64,000 nucleotides of DNA from Alphaproteobacteria bacterium. GTDB lineage: Bacteria > Pseudomonadota > Alphaproteobacteria > Sphingomonadales > Kordiimonadaceae. The notes beneath the pieces were generated by a model, which saw only the letters and a list, made by a program, of their open reading frames with translations, did no database searches and was not told the DNA's origin. Positions 50,563 to 59,386 of this stretch are shown in pieces. Made by a program: the position numbers and the translations under genes. Positions within the stretch are counted from its first letter, which is position 1; the number at the start of each line of letters is the position of its first letter. The stretch spans positions 18,666-82,665 of the forward strand of contig JABXIS010000008.1 of the NCBI GenBank assembly GCA_013372975.1, read 5' to 3'.

Positions 50563-51417
50563 CTATATATTTTTCATAGACATAATGCGTCTGGCAAGGA
50601 TATCGATCGCATCCTTTATGCGCGGTGAACGGCTGAATGCATCATGACTCACAAGCCAGAGCTGCCATCCCTCGTCGGGCAGGATATCTGACGCCCTTTC
50701 AAGGCGTGGATCGTTATCCCCGACAAACAGCGGCAAGCGCCCAATGCCACCAGCGGCGATCAATTCTACGAGGCTGCCGGTGCTACTTGATCGGAGGTTT
50801 GGCATGTCACCTATCCAGGGCTGGGCAAAATCGGGGATGCCGGTGTCAAAATCCCGTTCGATATAGGGCAGGCTTTTGCGGTTATGGTGTTTGGGGCGGA
50901 ACATGGCACCGCGGAGGTCTTTCAGTTTTCTGCCCACGAGCGGAAAGTCTGGCCCTTTTTTCATCAGGCGCAGGGCAATATCGGCTTCACGGGCTTCCAT
51001 ATCCGCAAGGCTGTAGCTGGCCTTCAATTCGATCTTGATGTTCCTGGCTTCATGCAGGTCCATGATTGCAGGCGCCAGTACCGGCATCAGATGGGGCGCA
51101 GTGGTGATGAGGAGAGGGGCCTGCTGGCTCCCGGTGCGTTCATCAGGTACAAGGGATTGGACTGACACCAGGTCTTGCTCGGCTGCTTCCGCCGCCCCCA
51201 GCACCTCTCGCCCCAAAGCCGTAACCTGATACCGGCCCTGAAGGCGGTCAAACAGTCGTGCGCCCAGCAAATGCTCCAGCGCTTTCAGCCGCCTTCCCAC
51301 CGTTGTGCGATCAATAGACAGGGTCTTCGCCGCGCCCTCCACCGAGCCGGTGCGTGCGATAGCCAGAACAATAGGCATTTCTGCCCATATACTTAAGTTT
51401 TGTGCAATTTTGCTCAT
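50563..51417 (-). CDS. LysR family transcriptional regulator
   Basis: 284 aa. N-terminal winged HTH (VLAIARTGSVEGAAKTLSIDRTTVGRRLKALEHLLGARLF) and a C-terminal effector-binding domain (PLLITTAPHLMPVLAPA...). Divergent from the haloalkane-dehalogenase-like gene, 81 bases apart, the usual arrangement for control of the neighbour and of itself. An inverted repeat overlaps its start codon. The short spacing makes control of the downstream polyamine operon less likely, though the decarboxylase lies on the same strand after it. Confidence 0.9.
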   Translation of the reverse strand: MSKIAQNLSIWAEMPIVLAIARTGSVEGAAKTLSIDRTTVGRRLKALEHLLGARLFDRLQGRYQVTALGREVLGAAEAAEQDLVSVQSLVPDERTGSQQAPLLITTAPHLMPVLAPAIMDLHEARNIKIELKASYSLADMEAREADIALRLMKKGPDFPLVGRKLKDLRGAMFRPKHHNRKSLPYIERDFDTGIPDFAQPWIGDMPNLRSSSTGSLVELIAAGGIGRLPLFVGDNDPRLERASDILPDEGWQLWLVSHDAFSRSPRIKDAIDILARRIMSMKNI

Positions 51418-51427
51418 TGTCGAGCAA
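51410..51427. promoter_or_regulatory. Inverted repeat over the LysR start codon
   Basis: TTGCTC-ATTGTC-GAGCAA is an exact 6-bp inverted repeat spanning the regulator ATG (51415-51417). Binding here would block transcription or translation of the regulator, consistent with autorepression, and lies at the right distance to act on the divergent gene. Confidence 0.45.
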
Positions 51428-51498
51428 TATCACACGTTGCCCCACAGTCACAGCTTCATATTCTGCCCTGGTATCCAGTACGAAGAAGGACGTGTATC

Positions 51499-52500
51499 TT
51501 GATAACGAGAATAGTGATGAGCATCGCAAGCCTGCTGGTGGCCCTTGGGCTTGCATCCCCCGGCGAAGCCAAAGAACTGGCCCGCCATGATTTTCCCTAC
51601 CAGTCCCACTATGTGGAGGTGATGGGGTCCCGCATGCATTATGTTGACACTGGCGGTGATGGGTCGGTTGTGGTGATGATCCACGGGCAGCCCACCTGGT
51701 CCTACCTTTGGCGCAACGTGATCCCGCATGTAGAGAAGAATCACCGAGTGATCGCGCTTGATCTGATCGGGTTTGGAAAATCCGACAAGCCGGATATTGG
51801 CTATACCGCGCCAGAGCACGCCCAATATCTGGCGGGCTTTGTGGATGCGCTTGCGCTGGATGATATCACACTGGTGATCCACGACTGGGGATCAGTGCTT
51901 GGTTTTGACTATGCCGCCAAACACCCGGATCGGGTAAAAGCCATTGCTTTCATGGAAGCTGCGATCTGGTCCGATCCGGTGGAGCCGCCATACGGCCCGG
52001 TGAAAGTGAATGATCCATCGGAAAACGCCATGCAGTTTTTTGGGGAGCTTTTGGGCAAAATCAAAACACCGGGTGTGGGTGAAAAGATGATTCTCGAGGA
52101 TAATTATTTCATCGAGAACATCTTGCTGCCGGGCTTTGATGGCCTGCTTACGGAAGATGAAAAAAACGCCTACCGTGAGCCATTTGCTGACGGGAAAAAC
52201 CGCCTGCCCATGCTGCAATTCCCGCGTGAGGTGCCAATTGATGGCCAGACCCCAGCGCATACGGTGGAAATGATGATGAACTATAATCAGTTCCTGCGTT
52301 CCCGGAAGGATTTGCCAAAACTGTTGCTGCACCTGAGCGATGGGTTTTTGATTGGCCGCTGGGATGTTGAATGGATGCGGCGAAATTATGAAGACCTGAC
52401 AATCCATAACATGGGCCCTGGTGGCCACTTCATGCAGGAATATAATCCTGATGGTATTGGCCAGGCGATCGCCATCTGGATGGACGATAACGGGCTTTAG
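51499..52500 (+). CDS. Exported haloalkane dehalogenase-like alpha/beta hydrolase
   Basis: 333 aa with a signal peptide (ITRIVMSIASLLVALGLA...). The haloalkane-dehalogenase II frame is clear: nucleophile D129 in HDWG, W130 (halide contact), E153 in the ME motif as catalytic acid, and H310 in GPGGHFMQE. The halide-stabilising Asn of the HGNPT motif is Gln here (Q64 in HGQPTW), so dehalogenase activity is uncertain. The TTG at 51499 has GAAGGA upstream and gives a proper signal peptide; ATG at 51517 is the alternative. Divergent from the LysR gene. Confidence 0.82.
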   Translation: MITRIVMSIASLLVALGLASPGEAKELARHDFPYQSHYVEVMGSRMHYVDTGGDGSVVVMIHGQPTWSYLWRNVIPHVEKNHRVIALDLIGFGKSDKPDIGYTAPEHAQYLAGFVDALALDDITLVIHDWGSVLGFDYAAKHPDRVKAIAFMEAAIWSDPVEPPYGPVKVNDPSENAMQFFGELLGKIKTPGVGEKMILEDNYFIENILLPGFDGLLTEDEKNAYREPFADGKNRLPMLQFPREVPIDGQTPAHTVEMMMNYNQFLRSRKDLPKLLLHLSDGFLIGRWDVEWMRRNYEDLTIHNMGPGGHFMQEYNPDGIGQAIAIWMDDNGL

Positions 52501-52511
52501 GGAATGATGCC

Positions 52512-53171
52512 CTAAAAGGGAACAGGCGCTGCGAAGCTTACGAGCTCCGCAGTTTCCGGGTGTGTGAACGATAGTGTCTTTGCATGGAGCTGCAAGCGGG
52601 GTGCGGCTTCAAATGCGGCGCCGGTGGCATAAAGATTGTCGCCCAGAATCGGATGCCCGAGGCTGAGCATATGCACCCGCAATTGATGGGACCGGCCGGT
52701 AACAGGGAAAAGCGCCACACGGGTAGCATCGGCCTCGCGGGCTATCACCCGATAGCGTGTCACTGCGTTTTTGCCGCGCTCATGGCACACCATCTGTTTG
52801 GGCCTGTTGGGCCAATCGCAAATCAACGGCAGGTCTATCTCGCCTTCATAATCTGCAACTTTGCCCCATACGCGAGCTTCATAGGTTTTTTCGGTTTTGC
52901 GGTCTTCAAACTGGCGCCCAAGGTGCCTCAGGGCATCCAGATGTCGGGCCATCACAATCACGCCTGACGTTTCCATATCCAGCCGGTGCACGATGCGCGC
53001 ACCCGTAAAAGCCGCCTGCGCACGACTTTCCAGGCAGTCTTTCATGTCCTCTGCCTTGCCTGGCACGGACAATAGCCCCGATGGCTTGTTCAGAATGAGG
53101 ATGTCTTCATCGCTGTACAGGATATCCAGCATGGGGTCGGTTGGCGGGTTATAGGCTTTGAAAGTGATCAT
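52512..53171 (-). CDS. RluA family pseudouridine synthase
   Basis: 219 aa, catalytic domain only. The HRLD motif (ARIVHRLDMETSGVIVMA) carries the nucleophilic Asp, and GRSHQLRVHMLSLGHPILGD is the RluA-family substrate loop. No S4 domain, so it resembles RluA or TruC rather than RluC/D. It modifies rRNA or tRNA uridines; target unknown. Its start overlaps the stop of the upstream GNAT gene (TGATG), showing translational coupling. Confidence 0.9.
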   Translation of the reverse strand: MITFKAYNPPTDPMLDILYSDEDILILNKPSGLLSVPGKAEDMKDCLESRAQAAFTGARIVHRLDMETSGVIVMARHLDALRHLGRQFEDRKTEKTYEARVWGKVADYEGEIDLPLICDWPNRPKQMVCHERGKNAVTRYRVIAREADATRVALFPVTGRSHQLRVHMLSLGHPILGDNLYATGAAFEAAPRLQLHAKTLSFTHPETAELVSFAAPVPF

Positions 53172-53716
53172 CAGACCAGTGGTTTACCCATTTTGATAAG
53201 CGGTACTTTGACGCCAAGGGACGTTTCCACGTCTTCATATACGATGGGCGTATATCCGCAAACCTTATAAAGGGGCTCGCCTGAAAGGGTTGCCATCAGC
53301 TCTGCCCGCTTGAAGCCCTCTTCGCGGGCCTTGCCTTCACACAGCTCCATGATCAGCCGGCCGATGCCTTGCCGCGCCCAATCAGGGTGGGTGTACATGG
53401 CACGGATGCGGGCGGCTTCCGTTGCCGGGTCCAGAAGGCGAGGGTTGCGGCCGCGAGTATGGTTCGCGCCATAAAGCGTCTCGCGGCGGGACCATCCCCC
53501 GCAGCCCACAAACTGGCCGTCGCATTCAATTGCATAATAGGTGCCGTCTTCAACGAGCTGGGTGTCCATACCCATCAATTCAAATGAAGCCTGAACCTGC
53601 TTTGGCGTCAGAAAGCCTGTCTGCAATTTTGCGATAGCGGCGTGCATGATTTCCTTGAGCAAAGGAATATCGTCGGTAGTTGCAGCGCGGTGAGTGAAGG
53701 TGTTCTTGTGCTTCAT
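53171..53716 (-). CDS. GNAT family N-acetyltransferase
   Basis: 181 aa. HPDWARQGIGRLIMELCEGKAREEGFKRAELMATLSG is the acetyl-CoA-binding core (R/QxxGxG/A). The front half carries TTDDIPLLKEIMHAAI and the GCGGWSRR strand turn. Acceptor unknown. The ATG at 53716 has GAGG upstream; the frame opens at 53761. Couples to the pseudouridine synthase gene downstream. Confidence 0.85.
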   Translation of the reverse strand: MKHKNTFTHRAATTDDIPLLKEIMHAAIAKLQTGFLTPKQVQASFELMGMDTQLVEDGTYYAIECDGQFVGCGGWSRRETLYGANHTRGRNPRLLDPATEAARIRAMYTHPDWARQGIGRLIMELCEGKAREEGFKRAELMATLSGEPLYKVCGYTPIVYEDVETSLGVKVPLIKMGKPLV

Positions 53717-53895
53717 AGCAGCCTCATGACATGATCCTTGCCTATGATATGGCGGGACCATAGGGGGCTGTCCAACTAATTCCTGAATCTCGGCAAAATC
53801 CTAAACCTCCAGCCAGTCCTACGTCGCAAAAGCCTAAACCAATGTCACCGTGAATATTGGCGCGCATGCCGCTATAGTGCGGGTGGGAGGCGTGC

Positions 53896-54435
53896 ATGAA
53901 AGCGGTTTTTGTTTTTCTGATTTATTGTCTGGCAGGCGGTGCTGCAAAAGCAGTGGATACACCACCCTTGGCTTCGCAAGAAGCGATTGAGGAGGCTGTA
54001 TCTGTCTTTACCGATTGGGCGCGAGCTTGGGAATCCAAGGACTATAATGCACAGTGGGCGCTGACTCACCCGCGAATTCAGCGGTGGCACCATATCAGGC
54101 GGTGGCGGGATACGATGCGCAAAGGACGTGCACGCAGTGGTGACCTGACAGCCTTTGAAGTGACCAACGTGGCCCCCGTTCATGCCACCCAAATTCCCTG
54201 TACCGAGCAAGGCCACTGTTACCGCAAAGACATGCAGGTGGTGCTGATCCTTTTGAAAACCGGATACGCCAGGGTGGATGCCAAGCAGCCCGAATATGTG
54301 ATTATGGCCAATTCTGAAGAAGGCTGGCGTTTTGGCGGGGGTACTTTCCCGGCTTTGCCGCTTGGGGAAACCATGGTCATCCTCGACCGTAAGGACGAGC
54401 GGCGCTACGAGCAAATGCTGAACAAACCGCGTTAG
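53896..54435 (+). CDS. Secreted protein of unknown function (DUF4019-like)
   Basis: 179 aa with a signal peptide (1-20). The W-A-x-A-W-E-S-K-D-Y-N-A-Q-W pattern and the following RWHHIRRWRDTMRKGRAR stretch recall the DUF4019/SnoaL-like small secreted proteins, but I hold that loosely. Two Cys (IPCTEQGHCYR) may form a disulfide. Convergent with the channel gene, overlapping its stop by four bases. Confidence 0.65.
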   Translation: MKAVFVFLIYCLAGGAAKAVDTPPLASQEAIEEAVSVFTDWARAWESKDYNAQWALTHPRIQRWHHIRRWRDTMRKGRARSGDLTAFEVTNVAPVHATQIPCTEQGHCYRKDMQVVLILLKTGYARVDAKQPEYVIMANSEEGWRFGGGTFPALPLGETMVILDRKDERRYEQMLNKPR

Positions 54436-55412
54436 CGAGTCATCTTTTTCACAAAAACAACCACAAAGAGGGCGAGGGTGAAGCTGCCTGTGAAGGCCTC
54501 GATGGCGGCTACCAACCGCGAGGCACCAACGGGCGTGATATCGCCGTAGCCCAGCGTGGTGAAGGTGACCACGCTATAATACAGGCTGTTCAGGAAATGC
54601 CCGATGTTGGTTTGCCAATCCTGTGCGCTCGAGAAGCCGACAGCTTCGCCGGACGAAGTGGTGCCCAGAAGAAAGTAGGCGATGGCGCACACAAAAATCA
54701 GGATGATTGAAAACACAATCACATTTAGCGGGCGTTCGCCATAGCCGCAGAAAAGATCAATGAATTTTGAGAAGAAGCGCCGGGCTGACCAGGGCGGATA
54801 CTGGTAGCGCCGCATGGTAAGCTCTTTCTGAATGAAGTGGCCGCCCATCTCAAACAAGCCCTGTTGTTCAGCCGCCTTCCGGAGGTCACGATATATTTCC
54901 TCGCATTGCTCAAAATTATCGAGCGCGGTTTTGTGTTTCTGCCAACGGCCTGCCCGGTGCGCGGCTTGCTCCTGCTTCAGTTGCTCGCCGACGATCATGC
55001 TGTCGATTCGGGCGCCGTGCCAGCGTACGCCCAGAAGGTTGGTCCCTGTGAAATCGCAACAATGAAGGTTGGCGTTCGAGACGTCAGCTTTCATCATCGA
55101 GCCATGCCGGAAAGTCAGGTTGAAGAGGTGAGCGCCAGTCAGGTTGGCACGATACAGGTCGGCGTAGGAAAGGTCGTAGCCAATATTGTAGCCGCGATTG
55201 ACCAGATCCACGTCCGAAAGATCGGCTTCTTTGAGTTGAATGCCCTGCAGCAGTCCGTCTTCTCGGGCAAAGGCTTCCAGCCGATCCTTGAGTTTCATGC
55301 CGGATTTGTCGATGGCTGGGGAATGCCAGAAACAAAGACCGTCATCGCCGGCTATTTCACAGCAAGACAGGTTTTCGAGGCTGACATATGCGCATGTTGG
55401 TTCATCTGACAT
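54432..55412 (-). CDS. Pentapeptide-repeat protein fused to a two-helix K+ channel, with N-terminal Cys/His motif
   Basis: 326 aa. Residues 1-35 hold a possible zinc-binding set (C7, C17, C18, C27, H30 in CFWH). Pentapeptide repeats (A-D/N-L-x-x: [39 protein letters not shown]) fill about 55-145, a charged helical linker about 150-220, then TM1 ([20 protein letters not shown]), the pore helix and filter TTLGYGD and TM2 ([16 protein letters not shown]). Probably a K+-selective channel gated by cytosolic domains. The ATG at 55412 follows GGAAGG; the frame opens at 55463. Confidence 0.88.
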   Translation of the reverse strand: MSDEPTCAYVSLENLSCCEIAGDDGLCFWHSPAIDKSGMKLKDRLEAFAREDGLLQGIQLKEADLSDVDLVNRGYNIGYDLSYADLYRANLTGAHLFNLTFRHGSMMKADVSNANLHCCDFTGTNLLGVRWHGARIDSMIVGEQLKQEQAAHRAGRWQKHKTALDNFEQCEEIYRDLRKAAEQQGLFEMGGHFIQKELTMRRYQYPPWSARRFFSKFIDLFCGYGERPLNVIVFSIILIFVCAIAYFLLGTTSSGEAVGFSSAQDWQTNIGHFLNSLYYSVVTFTTLGYGDITPVGASRLVAAIEAFTGSFTLALFVVVFVKKMTR

Positions 55413-55574
55413 TGGGGCACCACCTTCCCGTGCCGAGCTTATAATGGAAGGTTTATCAATCAATTAATGACGGGCTTCTCAGGAAAATTGACTTGTTCCC
55501 GGCCTCGCCCCATAGTTGCCGCCAAGGGACAACAGAGCGCCAAAGAGCGCCAGAAAATACCGGAAGGAAACAAC

Positions 55575-57284
55575 GTGGGACACAACCCTTCGGACCAGCA
55601 CGCACACCCGAAATCTGATATCGAGATTGCTCAGGCGGCTACCATGAAGCCTATTCTGGATGTGGCGGCTGATAAGCTTGGCATCGATGCTCAGGACCTT
55701 GAGCCCTATGGTCACTATAAAGCCAAGCTGTCGCTTGATTGCATCGACAAGCTGCAAAGCAGGCCTGACGGCAAGCTCATTCTGGTAACAGCTATTACAC
55801 CGACTCCGGCGGGCGAGGGCAAAACCACAACCACGGTTGGGCTCGGGGATGCGCTGAACCGGATTGGCAAGAAAGCCATGATGTGCCTGCGCGAACCCAG
55901 CCTGGGCCCGTGTTTTGGCATGAAGGGTGGTGCAGCGGGTGGCGGCTATGCCCAGGTTGTGCCCATGGAAGATATCAACCTGCATTTCACCGGTGATTTC
56001 CACGCCATTGGCGCGGCCAACAACCTGCTGGCGGCCTTGATCGATAACCATGTTTACTGGCGGCAAAATGACGATACCGGCCTTGATAACCGCCGTATCA
56101 CATGGCGGCGCGCGCTGGATATGAACGACCGGTCACTTCGGCAGATCACCACATCGCTGGGCGGTGTGGCCAACGGCGCGCCGCGCGAAGCCGGGTTTGA
56201 TATTACGGTGGCGTCAGAGGTGATGGCGATCTTGTGCCTGGCAAAAGACCTCAAGGACCTTGAGCGCCGCCTCGGCAATGTGATCATTGGCTACACGCGG
56301 GACCGCGCACCCGTTCTGGCCAAGGAGATCAACGCGCAGGGCGCGATGACAGCGCTTCTAAAGGACGCGATGAAACCCAACCTGGTGCAAACGCTTGAAC
56401 ATAATCCGGCCTTTATCCATGGCGGGCCTTTTGCCAACATCGCCCACGGCTGCAACACCTTGATCGCCACCAAAACGGCGCTCAAGCTGGCTGATTATGT
56501 GGTTACAGAAGCGGGCTTCGGCGCTGACCTGGGGGCCGAAAAATTCTTCGATATCAAATGCCGCAAGGGTGGCCTCAAGCCGGATGCGGCCGTTTTGGTG
56601 GCAACCATTCGTGCGCTGAAGATGCATGGCGGTGTCGCGAAGGATGATCTGAAGACAGAAAACCTGGATGCGCTTGAAAAAGGCTGCGTGAACCTCGAGC
56701 GCCACATTCGCAATTTGAAGAAATTCGGTGTGAAGATTGTTGTGGGCATCAACCGCTTTTCTGCTGACACGCAGGCAGAGATGGACCTGGTGCGCGAGAA
56801 ATGCGCGGCGCTCGGCGTGGAAGCGGTGGAATCAGACCATTGGGCGCAGGGTGGCGCAGGCGCTGAAGCGTTGGCGCGCAAAGTTGTTGAAGCGGCAGAA
56901 AGTGGCGAAAGCGATTTCGGCCCGCTATACGCAGATGATGTATCGCTGTGGCACAAGGTGCAGACGATCGCGACCGAGCTTTATGGTGCCAGCGAAATTA
57001 TCGCCGACAAGAAAGTGCGGGCGCAGATCAAATCGCTTGAAGCCGATTATGGCCACTTCCCTGTCTGTATCGCAAAGACGCAATATAGCTTCTCGACCGA
57101 TCCGGATTACAAGGGCGCGCCCACAGGCCATGTGGTACCGATCCGGGAAGTGCGCCTGTCAGCGGGGGCGGAGTTCCTTGTCGTGGTCTGCGGCGACATC
57201 ATGACCATGCCTGGGCTGCCGCGGGTGCCCGCGGCCAATGCCATCCATCTGGGTGATGATGGCCGCGTGGTCGGTTTGTTCTAA
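55575..57284 (+). CDS. fhs: Formate-tetrahydrofolate ligase
   Basis: 569 aa. Joins formate to tetrahydrofolate using ATP, feeding one-carbon units to purines. Motifs: SDIEIAQAA at the start, P-loop [59 protein letters not shown], and the C-terminal [11 protein letters not shown]. Essentially full family length. The GTG at 55575 has AAGGA upstream; an ATG at 55467 would add 36 poorly conserved residues. Monocistronic with a strong terminator. Useful where serine hydroxymethyltransferase or formate levels need balancing. Confidence 0.93.
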   Translation: MGHNPSDQHAHPKSDIEIAQAATMKPILDVAADKLGIDAQDLEPYGHYKAKLSLDCIDKLQSRPDGKLILVTAITPTPAGEGKTTTTVGLGDALNRIGKKAMMCLREPSLGPCFGMKGGAAGGGYAQVVPMEDINLHFTGDFHAIGAANNLLAALIDNHVYWRQNDDTGLDNRRITWRRALDMNDRSLRQITTSLGGVANGAPREAGFDITVASEVMAILCLAKDLKDLERRLGNVIIGYTRDRAPVLAKEINAQGAMTALLKDAMKPNLVQTLEHNPAFIHGGPFANIAHGCNTLIATKTALKLADYVVTEAGFGADLGAEKFFDIKCRKGGLKPDAAVLVATIRALKMHGGVAKDDLKTENLDALEKGCVNLERHIRNLKKFGVKIVVGINRFSADTQAEMDLVREKCAALGVEAVESDHWAQGGAGAEALARKVVEAAESGESDFGPLYADDVSLWHKVQTIATELYGASEIIADKKVRAQIKSLEADYGHFPVCIAKTQYSFSTDPDYKGAPTGHVVPIREVRLSAGAEFLVVVCGDIMTMPGLPRVPAANAIHLGDDGRVVGLF

Positions 57285-57289
57285 ATCGA

Positions 57290-57316
57290 AAGGCCGGGGA
57301 AACCCGGCCTTTTTTA
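57290..57316 (+). terminator. Terminator of the fhs gene
   Basis: AAGGCCGGG-GAAA-CCCGGCCTT perfect stem followed by a T-run, five bases after the stop. Confidence 0.93.
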
Positions 57317-59317
57317 TAGCGGCGAATAGGCCTTGAAGCGGGCGAGGGTTTCCGCGCCCAGGCTGTCCATCATTGGCTGAAGATCGTCGGCAATATCTGT
57401 CCAGATACCCACGCCTTTGCGGTTGATGGGCTGACGTACCTGCTCGCTGCTGGCGGTTTTGACAGCGCGCTTGTTTTTATAAAACTCGAGGCACGCGGGT
57501 TCATAATCCACGCCAATATGATCCAGCATCCGGCGCACAACCGTTTCCGTGTCGCTGATGTTCTCTTCATACTGAACGGTGAGAATCTTGCCGGGCAATT
57601 GCTTATCCCAATAGTCCATCAAATCAAGATAGCCATTATAATAGTGGCCGATATCCTGAAGGCTGTAGCTATAGCCATGGCCGCTGGCAAAATGCTGTTT
57701 GTAGGCGCTGAAGCCGCAATCAACTGGATAGCGACGAGCATCAATGATGATGGCCTGAGGCAAAATCTTGTGGATCATGCCGATGCGTTCGAAATTAGGC
57801 GGCATCTTGTCGATGAAATAGTCGGCGTCGCCGCGATAAATGGCTGTCTCTTCCAGATAGACCTGTCCGAACCGGGCAAGCTCTTCTTCCGAGAAACCAT
57901 TCACGGATTCAGGGAAGTCTTTTTTGAAACGCCGGCCGCCTTCAATACGCATCAGGCGTTCTAGGTGCGCCAGTGTGGGCAATTCCATTGTGCCGTCAAT
58001 GCGGCTGTGGCTGGCCAGCATCTGCTCGATCAATGTGGAGCCAGAGCGCGGCATGCCCAGCACGAAAATTGGGGTCGGGCCCTTGGGCAGTGGCTTTGCC
58101 TGAACCGCCAGGCACGCAGCATTAAAGCCGTCTTTCATGCGCTGGTGGAAAGCCGCATGTTTTTCCGCGTCGTAGCTGTCATCTTCCCTGAGGTCATTGG
58201 CCTTTTTATACCAGCCGAAGGCGGTTTTCAGATCACCTTCATTCTCAAGGGCGCGCGCCAGTGCGAAGGCGGCCTGGCAGCGTTGTTCGGCTTGTGCGTC
58301 TGTGCGGTCTGCCAGCTTGGCCATTTCGGCCTTGTCATCGCCCGAAAAAGGATAGTTCTTGAGGTCGGCAAGGCCCCACCAGCCTGCACCATTATCCGGT
58401 GTGTTCACGATGCAGGCGCGGTAGGCCTGCTCGCATTCGTCGCGGCGGCCAAGGATTTTAAGGGCGTGGCCACGCAACAGGTCCAGTTTGCCCGCTTCCG
58501 TGCTGCCTTCCGGCAGGTGCGTGCGGGCGATATCGGCTGCTTCAAGGGCACCTTCATAATCAGCCACATGGCCGCAAATGCGGCTCAGTGTCCAATAGTT
58601 GAAATAGTTTGGCGCCACAGCCACCAGAATGTTGGCTTCATCAAGCGCTTCGCGGTGGCGGCCCACAGCTTCAAAAGCTTCAACGCGGGAGCGCCTCAGC
58701 ATCTGGTTGGCCGGATGATGTTCAAGGCCGTGCCTGAGGATATCTGCGCGGTCCTCGTGGGCGCCAACGGTGGAGGCCAGATGCGCCAGCATAAAGGCCG
58801 CACGCGGGTGGCCGGGTTGGCGCTGCAGCATGGAACGGGCAATTTTTTCGGCCTCGGCCGGATTGCCGGCACGCATGGCGGCCTGCATCTTGGGATATTC
58901 CGCATCCAGTGGGTCGTGTTTTTCGCTCTCTTCGTCAGCCGTTCGAGCGAGGTCATAGTCTTGCAGTTCAAACGCTGTCTGGCTCAGGAAAACCCAGCCC
59001 GGATAAAAACGCGGCTCCAGTTTTATTGCTTTCTGGAAACTGTCTTTGGCTTGTTCAAGCCTGCCCAGTTTGCGCGCAGCAAAAGCAAGATCGGCCTGCG
59101 CCGCGTAGGACTGCAGGAAGGATTGCGCGTTCGCTTCAAAGCGCTCAAGCGCTGCCTTCTCGTCACCGGATTGAAGGAGCATGGTGCCATACAGCGAGTT
59201 GGCGATTTCATCATGCGGGTGATTGGCGAGGTGGCTGTCGAGCAGTTCTTTTGCAGCGCCATAATTTTTGGCGGCCATATGGTCTGCGACTTGCCGGTAT
59301 GTTTGTTGGTTACTCAA
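57314..59317 (-). CDS. TPR-sulfotransferase fusion protein
   Basis: About 667 aa. The first ~390 residues are tetratricopeptide repeats (for example ERFEANAQSFLQSYAAQADLAFAARKLGRLEQAKDSFQKAIKLEP-type units), followed by a sulfotransferase domain with the PAPS 5'-phosphosulfate loop FVLGMPRSGSTLIEQMLASH near residue 420 and the downstream YPVDCGFSAYKQHF 3'-binding region. Substrate unknown; this TPR-sulfotransferase type is typical of alphaproteobacteria and often sits beside TonB receptors, as here. The TTG at 59317 was chosen over a poor upstream start at 59368; an internal ATG is possible. Confidence 0.85.
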   Translation of the reverse strand: MSNQQTYRQVADHMAAKNYGAAKELLDSHLANHPHDEIANSLYGTMLLQSGDEKAALERFEANAQSFLQSYAAQADLAFAARKLGRLEQAKDSFQKAIKLEPRFYPGWVFLSQTAFELQDYDLARTADEESEKHDPLDAEYPKMQAAMRAGNPAEAEKIARSMLQRQPGHPRAAFMLAHLASTVGAHEDRADILRHGLEHHPANQMLRRSRVEAFEAVGRHREALDEANILVAVAPNYFNYWTLSRICGHVADYEGALEAADIARTHLPEGSTEAGKLDLLRGHALKILGRRDECEQAYRACIVNTPDNGAGWWGLADLKNYPFSGDDKAEMAKLADRTDAQAEQRCQAAFALARALENEGDLKTAFGWYKKANDLREDDSYDAEKHAAFHQRMKDGFNAACLAVQAKPLPKGPTPIFVLGMPRSGSTLIEQMLASHSRIDGTMELPTLAHLERLMRIEGGRRFKKDFPESVNGFSEEELARFGQVYLEETAIYRGDADYFIDKMPPNFERIGMIHKILPQAIIIDARRYPVDCGFSAYKQHFASGHGYSYSLQDIGHYYNGYLDLMDYWDKQLPGKILTVQYEENISDTETVVRRMLDHIGVDYEPACLEFYKNKRAVKTASSEQVRQPINRKGVGIWTDIADDLQPMMDSLGAETLARFKAYSPL

Positions 59318-59346
59318 GATACTGTCCCGGGTCTTGTAGGAAATGA

Positions 59347-59362
59347 CGGGCCCGAAGGCCCG
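59347..59362 (-). terminator. Hairpin between the TonB receptor and TPR-sulfotransferase genes
   Basis: CGGGCC-TTCG-GGCCCG on the minus strand, a stable UUCG-type tetraloop, about 25 bases past the receptor stop. Lacking a T-run, it may protect the receptor mRNA end or attenuate read-through rather than terminate. Confidence 0.45.
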
Positions 59363-59386
59363 CCACAAAAGACTAGTATTCTAATC

